Assembly: GCA_017999075.1 (NCBI GenBank) | Contig: JAGOBX010000012.1 | Location: forward strand, 1-18,795 | DNA: 18,795 bases | Reading direction: 5' to 3' | Source: Candidatus Babelota bacterium | GTDB taxonomy: Bacteria > JAGOBX01 | Part shown: in pieces, positions 8,825-15,886 of the stretch | Numbering within the stretch: position 1 is the first letter of the stretch | How the letters are laid out: each line of letters begins with the position of its first letter | Program-made: the position numbers and the translations under genes | Notes under the pieces: model-generated | Seen by the model: the letters and a program-made list of their open reading frames with translations, nothing else | Told to the model about the DNA's origin: nothing | The model's database searches: none

Positions 8825-9295
8825 ATGATTTGTCCAAAATGCAATAATGAAATTACTGATTCTTCCGTTAAACTTTGCCCTAAATGCGGATATTACCTTT
8901 ACAGAAATCTATTAAAAGAAATTATATGGATAATAGGAAAATACTATGACAAAAATGATTATTTCGGAATACGGGAATTACTTAATAAAGCTATGCCTAT
9001 TGCAGAAGGAACAAAATATGAATCTGCCATAAGGCGGCAAATCACTGATATAGAAATAAGAATAAAAGAGCGTAATAAAATAATATCCGACCTTAAAGCA
9101 GAAGCAAAAATACACTTTGATAAAAAAGATTATAAGGAAGCGCTTAAATGCTACAGAAAATTATTGTCCATACCTCTTAGAAAAAGAGAACAATCTCAAA
9201 TTGAAAATGATTTAATCAGGGTTAAAGCTCAAATATACAAATTTGAAATGAAAAATTTATTCAACGATGAAAACATCAAATTATTTAATTTATAA
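8825..9295 (+). CDS. Small zinc-ribbon protein with helical TPR-like tail
   Basis: This 156-aa soluble protein opens with a zinc ribbon, CPKC (C3, C6) and CPKC (C18, C21). The remainder is predicted helical: a basic, charged region (about 60-90), then a TPR-like pair containing AKIHFDKKDYKEALKCYRKL (about 97-116). No catalytic motif or membrane segment is visible. It lies six bases after the CPBP-protease fusion and overlaps the next gene by 29 bases, so it belongs to the same transcription unit. The shared layout of ribbon plus TPR-like repeats suggests it works with, or descends from, its upstream neighbour. That link is inference; the family was not recognised. Confidence 0.7.
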   Translation: MICPKCNNEITDSSVKLCPKCGYYLYRNLLKEIIWIIGKYYDKNDYFGIRELLNKAMPIAEGTKYESAIRRQITDIEIRIKERNKIISDLKAEAKIHFDKKDYKEALKCYRKLLSIPLRKREQSQIENDLIRVKAQIYKFEMKNLFNDENIKLFNL

Positions 9296-9947
9296 ATTTA
9301 TTTTTTTTACATCAATTATATTTTTTTTACTTCAGGCTCAGTCTGATGCAAAAACAAAATTTTCTATAGGAAGGCTGAAATATTCAGGAGGAGGAGACTG
9401 GTATGCTGACCCTTCTGCTCTGCCAAATGTTTTAAAATATTTATCTAAAAATCACAGTTTTGAAGTAACTGATCAGGAAATAGTAACTGCTGAAAAAAAA
9501 GATCTTATTAAAACTCCATTTTTATTTATTACAGGTCATGGTAATATTAAACTTTCAGATTCGGAAATATCGAATTTAAGAGATTTCATTGATAATGGAG
9601 GTTTTATTTTTATAGATGACTGTTATGGTCTTGATAAGTCAATAAGAGTTCTGTTGAAAAAAATTTTTCCCGAATCAGAACTTGTCGAATTGCCGTTTTC
9701 ACACAAAATTTATCACAGTTATCATCATTTCAATAATGGTCCGCCAAAAATTCACGAACACGATAATCTTCCTGCGCAGGGATTCGGAATATTTTCAAAC
9801 GGACGGCTGGCAGTTTATTATACGTTCCAAGCCGATATAGGCGACGGAGTCGAAGACGAATGGGTTCACAACGATCCTTCTGAATTAAGAGAAAATGCCA
9901 TGAAAATGTTTGTAAACATCATATTTTTTAATTTATTGTATAATTAA
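9267..9947 (+). CDS. DUF4159 domain-containing exported protein
   Basis: This 226-aa protein has a signal peptide (hydrophobic core about residues 8-22, likely cleavage near QSDA at 25-28) and then a DUF4159 domain spanning the rest. Conserved family features I recognise are GGGDWYADPS (41-50), TGHGN (89-93), GGFIFIDDCYG (111-121), KIHEHD (161-166), the run GFGIF...RLAVYY (172-185), GDGVED (192-197) and HNDP (201-204). The domain resembles glutamine-amidotransferase-like folds, but its biochemical role is unknown. Members are often found beside BatA/MoxR/von Willebrand factor gene sets; none is visible here. The start overlaps the previous gene by 29 bases, and the signal peptide beginning exactly at this ATG supports it. 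Confidence 0.85.
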   Translation: MKTSNYLIYKFIFFTSIIFFLLQAQSDAKTKFSIGRLKYSGGGDWYADPSALPNVLKYLSKNHSFEVTDQEIVTAEKKDLIKTPFLFITGHGNIKLSDSEISNLRDFIDNGGFIFIDDCYGLDKSIRVLLKKIFPESELVELPFSHKIYHSYHHFNNGPPKIHEHDNLPAQGFGIFSNGRLAVYYTFQADIGDGVEDEWVHNDPSELRENAMKMFVNIIFFNLLYN

Positions 9948-10008
9948 GAAATATTATTATGATTATAAAAAACCAAAAACACTATTATTATGATTAAATC
10001 ATATATTT

Positions 10009-11907
10009 ATGAATATTCAAAAAAAAAGAAAAAACTCTAAAATCATTAACACAAATAAAACTCAGCAACCAAACGAACTTTTGTCCAAACCAACAGATGG
10101 CAAAAAAAATTCCGAAACAAAAAATAAACATCAAAAATTATTTTTTTTAATTATTCCAGCATCAATATTTTGCGTATCTTTAATTATAAATATATTTCTG
10201 CTTGCCCAATTTCGGCAACACGACTTATTTAGTCATATTAATAAGGTTACAGATTCCTTCGGTTTTATTGAAACCGCCAAAGTAATAGCTTCCTCTAATT
10301 TCATAGGAGAAGGAAAATTTAATCAGGAACCAGGATATTACTATTTCCTCGCAATTATAATAAAAATGGCCGGTTCAAATGTTTATGCAATAAGAATAAT
10401 TCAATCTGCAATAGGTTCATTGACAGTAGTTTCTGTATATTACATAACTTACTTTTTATTCTGCAATTCAACTGCAGCGCTTATAAGTTCATCTTTATTG
10501 ATATTATGCGGAGTTCATTATTATTACAATTTAATAATACTCCGTACTTTTTTAACCTCTTTTTTGATTTTATCGTGCATTACAAGTTTCATTTTATATT
10601 TAAAGTCAGACTCTAAAAAATTCATATTTTTTACAGGATGTTTAACAGGGTTATCATTTTTAACTCAACCTAATGTCATATCATTTTTTATTGCTGCTGT
10701 CGCAGTTTTATTTTTCAGCCCCAAAAAAAACATATTATTATTCATATTAGGATTTTCACTGATTTTCGGCATTCTCGGAATAAGAAATAAAATTGCCGGA
10801 ACAGAATTATTAAGTTTCAGCAATAAAGGAGCAGCGGAATTTGCTTCAGGAAATATAATAGAATCAAATGGGGTGGGATGGGTGGAACACCCCAAATCAT
10901 ATTGGTATGCAAAAAAATATCAAACTCTTACAGGAGTAATTGTTAATGTAATTAAAGATTCACTAATCAATGATCCTCAAAAATACTTTAAACTAATTCT
11001 GAATAAAACAGCAGCAGCTTTAAACAATTACGAAGTACCAAATAATTATAATTTTTATTATTTCAAAAAATATTATATTTCTGATTTAAAATATTTTCCT
11101 GTTAATTTCGGAATTATATTTATACTTTTTTCTATTGGCATCAGCCAAATTAAATTCAGTAAAACATTTAATTTTCATGATAAAATACAAATTTTATATA
11201 TAACAACTTTAATATTTTATTTTTTAACAATAATTTCTTTTTATATAATTTCAAGATTCAGATTTCCAGTTCTTATTTTAATGACTCCATATGCAGGTTA
11301 TGGATTATTATCCATATTCTATAATTTCCGGAATAAAATTTATAAAAAATTTTTCACTCAAATTATTATCGGTTCAGCAGCAGTCATAATAACTTTTTTT
11401 TATCCTGTGGAAGGTATAAACAAAAATTCTGATATGGCTCTGGCATATGCTAATGATGGTTCTGCATATTCGGAACTGAATTTATTGGATAAATCAATTG
11501 AAAGGTATGATACTGCATTAAAATATTATCCTGCAGAAGCAGGATACGCTACTATCATAAAATTATGCATAAGAAATAATAATTATAATGCAAGCCTTAA
11601 ATACTGTTATGACGGATTACAATTATATAATAATTCTGCTGATTTGATTTATCTGACGGCTTATAATCATATTTTTTTGAAAAACCATAATGAAAGCGTA
11701 AAATTTTTATTGAAAATTCCTGATTCTGCCAATTACATCAATTTCAAGATATACAATCTTGCTTTAGAATATTATTATTTAAATGATTACAACACCAGTT
11801 TAATATACTGGGAGAAATATTATCAGCTTAATCCTGATGATGATAAGGCGCGACTGAATATTATTAATTTAAAATTATGGCAGACAAAACAAAAAAATAT
11901 AAAATAA
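10009..11907 (+). CDS. GT-C type membrane glycosyltransferase (ArnT/PMT-like) with TPR-like C-terminus
   Basis: This 632-aa protein has a hydrophilic, Lys/Asn-rich N-terminus (1-42) and then about ten or more membrane helices up to residue 465. The first loop after helix 1 contains VTDSFGFIETAKVI with D82, at the place where GT39/ArnT/PMT enzymes carry a catalytic aspartate, followed by FNQEPGYYYFLA, reminiscent of the PPLxxWL region. Such enzymes transfer sugars from polyprenyl-phosphate donors on the outer face of the inner membrane. The last 155 residues form TPR-like repeats (KSIERYDTALKYYPAEAGY, NYNASLKYCYDGLQLY, TSLIYWEKYYQLNPDD), which would face the periplasm. The ATG at 10009 has no clear ribosome site; 61 bases separate it from the previous gene. 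The GT-C assignment is by topology and motif resemblance; donor and acceptor are unknown. Confidence 0.7.
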   Translation: MNIQKKRKNSKIINTNKTQQPNELLSKPTDGKKNSETKNKHQKLFFLIIPASIFCVSLIINIFLLAQFRQHDLFSHINKVTDSFGFIETAKVIASSNFIGEGKFNQEPGYYYFLAIIIKMAGSNVYAIRIIQSAIGSLTVVSVYYITYFLFCNSTAALISSSLLILCGVHYYYNLIILRTFLTSFLILSCITSFILYLKSDSKKFIFFTGCLTGLSFLTQPNVISFFIAAVAVLFFSPKKNILLFILGFSLIFGILGIRNKIAGTELLSFSNKGAAEFASGNIIESNGVGWVEHPKSYWYAKKYQTLTGVIVNVIKDSLINDPQKYFKLILNKTAAALNNYEVPNNYNFYYFKKYYISDLKYFPVNFGIIFILFSIGISQIKFSKTFNFHDKIQILYITTLIFYFLTIISFYIISRFRFPVLILMTPYAGYGLLSIFYNFRNKIYKKFFTQIIIGSAAVIITFFYPVEGINKNSDMALAYANDGSAYSELNLLDKSIERYDTALKYYPAEAGYATIIKLCIRNNNYNASLKYCYDGLQLYNNSADLIYLTAYNHIFLKNHNESVKFLLKIPDSANYINFKIYNLALEYYYLNDYNTSLIYWEKYYQLNPDDDKARLNIINLKLWQTKQKNIK

Positions 11908-11916
11908 AAATATTAG

Positions 11917-11945
11917 TTGTATTTTTACGGTTAATATGAGATAAT
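11917..11945 (+). promoter_or_regulatory. Candidate sigma70-type promoter for the secreted coiled-coil gene
   Basis: TTGTAT (11917-11922) and GATAAT (11940-11945) are 17 bases apart. Transcription from about 11952 would place the strong ribosome site (11959-11964) just inside the message. The position in a 64-base gap before a gene with its own good ribosome site is sensible; the -35 match is only partial. Confidence 0.4.
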
Positions 11946-11958
11946 TTGCAAAAATATC

Positions 11959-11974
11959 GGAGGTATAACCCTTG
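11959..11974 (+). promoter_or_regulatory. Strong Shine-Dalgarno site that decides a TTG start
   Basis: GGAGGT (11959-11964) is seven bases upstream of TTG at 11972. The codons after that TTG encode a signal peptide (MKRFLIISILF), so the TTG is the start rather than a downstream ATG. Confidence 0.75.
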
Positions 11975-13294
11975 AAAAGATTTTTAATAATTTCAATATT
12001 ATTTTCGTTGATGAATTACCCCTTGTTTTCCGATAATAATTCCTTGAACAACCAGGGTTCTTCTCAAAATCCAAATATTAATATAAATTCAATTAAAAAT
12101 GAATCTCAGCAGTTTATAGATAACTTAATTTCAAATTTTCAAAGTGCAAAAAACAATTACGATTTAATAATTAAAGATTTGAATAAAACAATCGAAGAAT
12201 TAAATTTAAAAATCAACAGTTTAAACCAAACCATAACAAATCTTCAATCCGAAAATAAAGCGTTAATTGAAAAAAATTCAGTTATACCTGCACAAATCAA
12301 ACAAATCGAAAATCTTAATAAAGACAGGCAATCTTTGCTAAGTGAAATATCTGCATTGAAAGGAAAAGGACTCGAAGAAATAAAAGCATTAAATTCAAAA
12401 TTAACTGAAACCATAGAATCATATTCTCATTCTGAAATAGAATTAAAAAATATAAAAACAGAATTAGGTGAAAAAAACAGTTTAATTTCAGAACAAAATA
12501 ATAAAATAAACGGACTTGAAATTCTTATAAAATCAGCAGAAAAACGTAAAAGTGACGATGAATCAACAATAAATTCATTAAATTCAGAATTATCTTTATT
12601 AAAAAAACAACTGGAATCCATAAAACTCAGCAATCAATTATTATCAAACCAGAATGACACATTAACTTCTTCAAATTCAGTTTTACAGAAAGAAAATATT
12701 TTTTTAAATAACAGAATAAAAGAATTGAATAAAGAAAAAGAAATTTTATTAATTGATTCAACTAAAAATACCGATAAAATTTCGAGACAGGCTGCAGAAA
12801 TATCAAAATTTGAATCAATTCAGATTCAAAAAGATAACGACATTGATTTTTTAAAAAATACTACAAAACAGCAGGCAGAAAAAATAAGAGAAGCAAATTC
12901 CGAAATTTCAAACCTGAACGCTGAAATAAAACAAATAATCACAGACAAACAGGTGCTGGAAACAAAGATTAAAGATATGGGAAGTGCCTTAACAGATTAT
13001 GATACAATCATACTTGTTCTAAAACAAAAAATCAAAGAAAATCAGACTGAAATTGATAAGGCAAATGCTCAAAAAGAATTATTTGAAAGAATGTCTAAAG
13101 AGCGTATTCTTCAAAATGCGGAAATTGATAATGTGAAAAACGAGCGAAATACTTTAAAACTAACTTTAAATACAGTTAATAAAGAAATAGATAAATTAAA
13201 AACTGAAATTTCAGAAAAAGATAGAACTATAGAACTTCAAAAAATCGAATTAAATAAACTTTATGATAAATTAAAAGAAATAGTTAAACCCTAA
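11972..13294 (+). CDS. Exported long coiled-coil protein, function unknown
   Basis: This 440-aa protein starts at TTG with an excellent ribosome site. A signal peptide (basic MKR, hydrophobic core 4-18, possible cleavage after FS at 20) is followed by a short Asn/Ser-rich linker. Almost continuous heptad-rich coiled coil then runs from about residue 40 to the C-terminus, with many repeats of the form LNxKI/LKxEI and high Lys, Glu, Asn, Ile and Leu content. No C-terminal membrane anchor, LPxTG or enzymatic motif is visible. It is likely an extended periplasmic or surface structural protein. Low-complexity coiled coils give misleading similarity, so no family is proposed. The ACT-domain gene begins 43 bases later. 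Confidence 0.65.
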   Translation: MKRFLIISILFSLMNYPLFSDNNSLNNQGSSQNPNININSIKNESQQFIDNLISNFQSAKNNYDLIIKDLNKTIEELNLKINSLNQTITNLQSENKALIEKNSVIPAQIKQIENLNKDRQSLLSEISALKGKGLEEIKALNSKLTETIESYSHSEIELKNIKTELGEKNSLISEQNNKINGLEILIKSAEKRKSDDESTINSLNSELSLLKKQLESIKLSNQLLSNQNDTLTSSNSVLQKENIFLNNRIKELNKEKEILLIDSTKNTDKISRQAAEISKFESIQIQKDNDIDFLKNTTKQQAEKIREANSEISNLNAEIKQIITDKQVLETKIKDMGSALTDYDTIILVLKQKIKENQTEIDKANAQKELFERMSKERILQNAEIDNVKNERNTLKLTLNTVNKEIDKLKTEISEKDRTIELQKIELNKLYDKLKEIVKP

Positions 13295-13337
13295 TTTAAT
13301 TTTTACAAATTCAATTATTTTGGAGAGTGGTATTTCA

Positions 13338-13745
13338 ATGATTAACATAACTAAACAACTTGCAATCTTCCTTGAAAACAAACCTGGGGTTCTGGCAAAA
13401 ATGTGTGCCGATCTTGCAAAACACGATATAAACATAATAGCTCTAACAGTATCTGACACAATAGATCATACTGTTTTACGTATAATAGTAGATAAAACAA
13501 ATGAAGCAATACATCTTCTTGAAACTACCGGAGCTATAGTTATTGAGCGCGATGTAATACTACTTGATCTACCTAATAAACCAGGTTCATTACAAAAAGT
13601 CGCGTCATTTTTATCCGAAAAGAAACATAATATTGAATATTTATACTGTTCAAGCGGAATAAATCAAAATTCAGGAACTCTTGTTTTAAGAACCAAAAAC
13701 GTTACAAAATCTTACGAATTATTAAAAAAATTAAAAATCAAATAG
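13338..13745 (+). CDS. Tandem ACT-domain protein (predicted amino-acid-binding regulator)
   Basis: This 135-aa protein consists of two ACT domains and nothing else, about residues 4-68 and 72-135. The first opens with KQLAIFLENKPGVLAKMC and contains DINIIALTVSDTIDHTVLRIIVD; the second opens with VILLDLPNKPGSLQKVASFL and contains NIEYLYCSS. Both have the beta-strand/NKPGxL/helix pattern in which ACT domains bind amino acids at a dimer interface. Stand-alone tandem ACT proteins of this size are widespread and mostly uncharacterised. I chose ATG 13338, since family members start with a short MIxxKQLxVFLEN stretch; GGAGAG (13322-13327) is ten bases upstream. An in-frame TTG at 13320 would add six residues and has no site. 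Which amino acid is bound cannot be read from the sequence. Confidence 0.88.
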   Translation: MINITKQLAIFLENKPGVLAKMCADLAKHDINIIALTVSDTIDHTVLRIIVDKTNEAIHLLETTGAIVIERDVILLDLPNKPGSLQKVASFLSEKKHNIEYLYCSSGINQNSGTLVLRTKNVTKSYELLKKLKIK

Positions 13746-13772
13746 ATTATTTGAGTAACCTGAATCCTTAGC

Positions 13773-13789
13773 AAGGAGAATTAAAAGTG
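13773..13789 (+). promoter_or_regulatory. Shine-Dalgarno site deciding a GTG start
   Basis: AAGGAG (13773-13778, within GCAAGGAGAA) lies eight bases before GTG at 13787. It supports GTG as the start of the 234-aa protein, for which no upstream ATG exists in frame. Confidence 0.65.
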
Positions 13790-14491
13790 GATACATTCAT
13801 ATCCCTTAATAAAAAAAATATAAACGCCGAAGAATACATCATAAAAGAAAAATTCGGTGAAAAAGAGTATGTTTATACATTTAAAAACAAAGATGATCTT
13901 GTTAATTACATAAAAGATAATATTCCTGTTGCGGATAAGAATTATGCAGTTACAATTGACAATGATTTGAGTGGAACTCAAAAATTACTTTTAAAACACT
14001 CTGCTGAAAAAGCCGCATTATATCAAAAAAAAAATGGTTTTGATCTGCAATCGTATGAGTTAAAAAAATCCATAATGGATACTCTCTCAGATGAAAAAAC
14101 TTCCATTGAAGAAAAAACCGTTAAAATTTCTGAAACAACAAAAGAATATCAATCTCCTGATTCTCCAAAAAAAATCAATAAAGCTTTATGCGCAATAATG
14201 TCCGAGTATTGTATAAACATATACGAACAGATATTCGGTCCATTAGATAATCCGACTAATAAGGACGGAGCCGGAGCAAATGAAAAGGTTTTATTAAATT
14301 TAAGAAGCACATTAAACCTGCTGATTCAAAACGACTATACATCTCATTCAAGCAAAGGCAAGGCAATTGACCTGATAATTTTAAGAAACAACCTCAGCAG
14401 AATTTTTATGAATAAAATGTATAAAGCAAAAAAACTTGTTTCAAAAAAAAATGAAAATGAAAACGAAAATAATTCCGGTAATACAAAATAA
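13787..14491 (+). CDS. Hypothetical protein upstream of ftsZ
   Basis: This 234-aa cytoplasmic protein starts at GTG with a good ribosome site. I do not recognise the family. The N-terminal 80 residues look mixed alpha/beta (KEYVYTFKNKDDLVNYIKDN, KNYAVTIDNDLSGTQ). A charged, flexible segment follows (about 95-125). The C-terminal half is helical (KALCAIMSEYCINIYEQIFG and later NLRSTLNLLIQNDYTSHS...DLIILRNNLSRIFMNKMYKAKKL). It ends in a Lys/Glu/Asn-rich tail. There are no membrane segments or catalytic motifs. It sits 41 bases after the ACT gene and 70 before ftsZ, so co-transcription with either is possible. A role linked to division is only a positional guess. Confidence 0.6.
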   Translation: MDTFISLNKKNINAEEYIIKEKFGEKEYVYTFKNKDDLVNYIKDNIPVADKNYAVTIDNDLSGTQKLLLKHSAEKAALYQKKNGFDLQSYELKKSIMDTLSDEKTSIEEKTVKISETTKEYQSPDSPKKINKALCAIMSEYCINIYEQIFGPLDNPTNKDGAGANEKVLLNLRSTLNLLIQNDYTSHSSKGKAIDLIILRNNLSRIFMNKMYKAKKLVSKKNENENENNSGNTK

Positions 14492-14497
14492 AATAAT

Positions 14498-14513
14498 TTA
14501 AGTTTTAACTTAA
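14498..14513. repeat. Short inverted repeat before ftsZ
   Basis: TTAAGTT (14498-14504) and AACTTAA (14507-14513) form a perfect 7-bp inverted repeat with a two-base centre, six bases after the preceding stop codon. It could be an operator or a weak hairpin. It is AT-rich, has no T-run directly after it, and may be chance. Confidence 0.3.
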
Positions 14514-14561
14514 TATTTATTTAATAAAAAAAATATTTATACTTTTTAAATGGTGAATTTT

Positions 14562-15518
14562 ATGATAAAAGATTTTGCCAAAATTGTCGTAATAGGAGTG
14601 GGAGGAGGCGGGTGCAACGCTTTATCTCACATGGTTAAATCCCAGACAGAAGGAATAGAATATATTGCTGTCAATACTGATTTACAGCAGTTAAAACGTT
14701 TGAAAAACTGCCAAACATTACAGATAGGTGAAAAACTGACAAACGGACTTGGAGCAGGCGGAATTCCTGAAATAGGCAGAAAGTCCGCGATAGAAAGCCG
14801 TGACAAAATAACTGCTCTGGTATCAGGAGCAGATATAGTAATAATAACTGCTTGCCTTGGAGGCGGAACAGGAACAGGCGCAGCTCCTGAAATAGCTGCG
14901 ATTTCAAAAAGCTTAGGAATACTCACTATACCGGTAGTAACTATCCCTTTCAAGTTTGAAGGAAAAAAAAGGCGTTTACAGGCGGATGAAGGATTAAAAA
15001 AAATTTCCGAAAACACCGATTCAATAATTATAATATCAAACGAACGTCTTCTTGAAAATACGGATCAGAATGTAGGTTTATATGAAGCATTTGCAATGGC
15101 TGACGATGTAGCTAAAGACGCTGTTCTTGCAATTACCACTTTAATAGTTCAAACAGGAGTTATAAATGTTGATTTAGAGGACATCAAAAGTATTTTAAAA
15201 AATGCCGGATGCGCCATGATAGGAATAGGATTCGGTATAGGCGAGCACCGTGCAATTGACGCAGCAAAACAGTCAATCACTTCTCCTTTACTTGAAGTAA
15301 GTTCAATTAAAGGGGCCTCCAGAATGCTGGTTAACATTGCAGGCGGAGAAGAATTGACTTTATACGAAGTTGAAAAAGCAGCTACCTACATAACAAATGA
15401 GGCGGATAATGACGCTATAATCATTTTTGGCACAACCATTATCCCTGATTTAAAAGATAAAATAAAAATAACTACATTAATAGCCGGTTTAAAAAATCAA
15501 TCGGAAAATATTGGATAA
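14562..15518 (+). CDS. ftsZ: Cell-division GTPase FtsZ, core domain only
   Basis: FtsZ is the tubulin-like GTPase that forms the division ring. The 318-aa protein has the N-terminal nucleotide-binding motif VIGVGGGGCNAL, the tubulin signature GGGTGTG (residues 100-106), a T7 loop with both catalytic aspartates (NVDLED, D204 and D207) and the typical C-terminal strands (SPLLE, DAIIIFGTTI). The start is ATG 14562, with GGTGA (14552-14556) five bases before it; an ATG at 14550 would add four residues with no ribosome site. The protein ends at TTLIAGLKNQSENIG, right after the globular fold. The usual disordered linker and conserved C-terminal peptide that bind FtsA/ZipA/SepF are missing. The stop is clean and the next gene has its own ribosome site, so this is not an obvious frameshift. 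No ftsA, ftsQ or mur gene is adjacent. Confidence 0.93.
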   Translation: MIKDFAKIVVIGVGGGGCNALSHMVKSQTEGIEYIAVNTDLQQLKRLKNCQTLQIGEKLTNGLGAGGIPEIGRKSAIESRDKITALVSGADIVIITACLGGGTGTGAAPEIAAISKSLGILTIPVVTIPFKFEGKKRRLQADEGLKKISENTDSIIIISNERLLENTDQNVGLYEAFAMADDVAKDAVLAITTLIVQTGVINVDLEDIKSILKNAGCAMIGIGFGIGEHRAIDAAKQSITSPLLEVSSIKGASRMLVNIAGGEELTLYEVEKAATYITNEADNDAIIIFGTTIIPDLKDKIKITTLIAGLKNQSENIG

Positions 15519-15556
15519 AATAAAAGATTTTACTAAATCCCGGAGGGTTTAAAAAA

Positions 15557-15886
15557 ATGAGCAGTAAAGAATCAAATTTAAACGCAACAGAACAAGATTT
15601 TATAACAAGAGTAAAACTCGATCACGCCTATACAAAAAATCAGTTAAAACAAATTCAAACAGAACTTCAGCAAAAAAATGAGTTGATTCAAAAAAAAGAA
15701 ATTCAGATAAAAAATCTTGAAGATAAACTTAAAGAAATTATGGAAGCTTATAAAACAAAGGAAGTTGAATATAAGGAGCGAGTTGAAAAGCTTCAAGAAT
15801 TAATCGAACCAGCAGAACAGGAAGTTGACAATAATTTCGCGAAAATATTAAATAAAATAGGGGTTAAAGTCACTGTTTTAGAGTAA
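15557..15886 (+). CDS. Small coiled-coil protein downstream of ftsZ
   Basis: This 109-aa acidic/basic protein is almost entirely one coiled coil from about residue 15 to 85 (QLKQIQTELQQKNELIQ, IKNLEDKLKEIMEAY), followed by a short tail ending NKIGVKVTVLE. GGAGGG (15542-15547) is nine bases before the ATG. It begins 38 bases after ftsZ, and its TAA overlaps the ATG of the PilZ gene (TAATG), so the two are translationally coupled. Small coiled-coil proteins near ftsZ can be ring-associated factors like ZapA/ZapB, but I see no family signature and make no such assignment. Confidence 0.65.
   Translation: MSSKESNLNATEQDFITRVKLDHAYTKNQLKQIQTELQQKNELIQKKEIQIKNLEDKLKEIMEAYKTKEVEYKERVEKLQELIEPAEQEVDNNFAKILNKIGVKVTVLE

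Noticed and set aside
9952-9996. Two copies of a 14-base direct repeat (9952-9965 and 9983-9996) before the glycosyltransferase gene
   Set aside because: Low-complexity TATTATTATGATTA in AT-rich spacer; two copies only, with no other sign of an operator or mobile element.
14627-15016. 129-codon minus-strand open frame inside ftsZ
   Set aside because: It is fully antisense to conserved FtsZ sequence, has Pro/Val/Ser-rich composition typical of a shadow frame, and no ribosome site.
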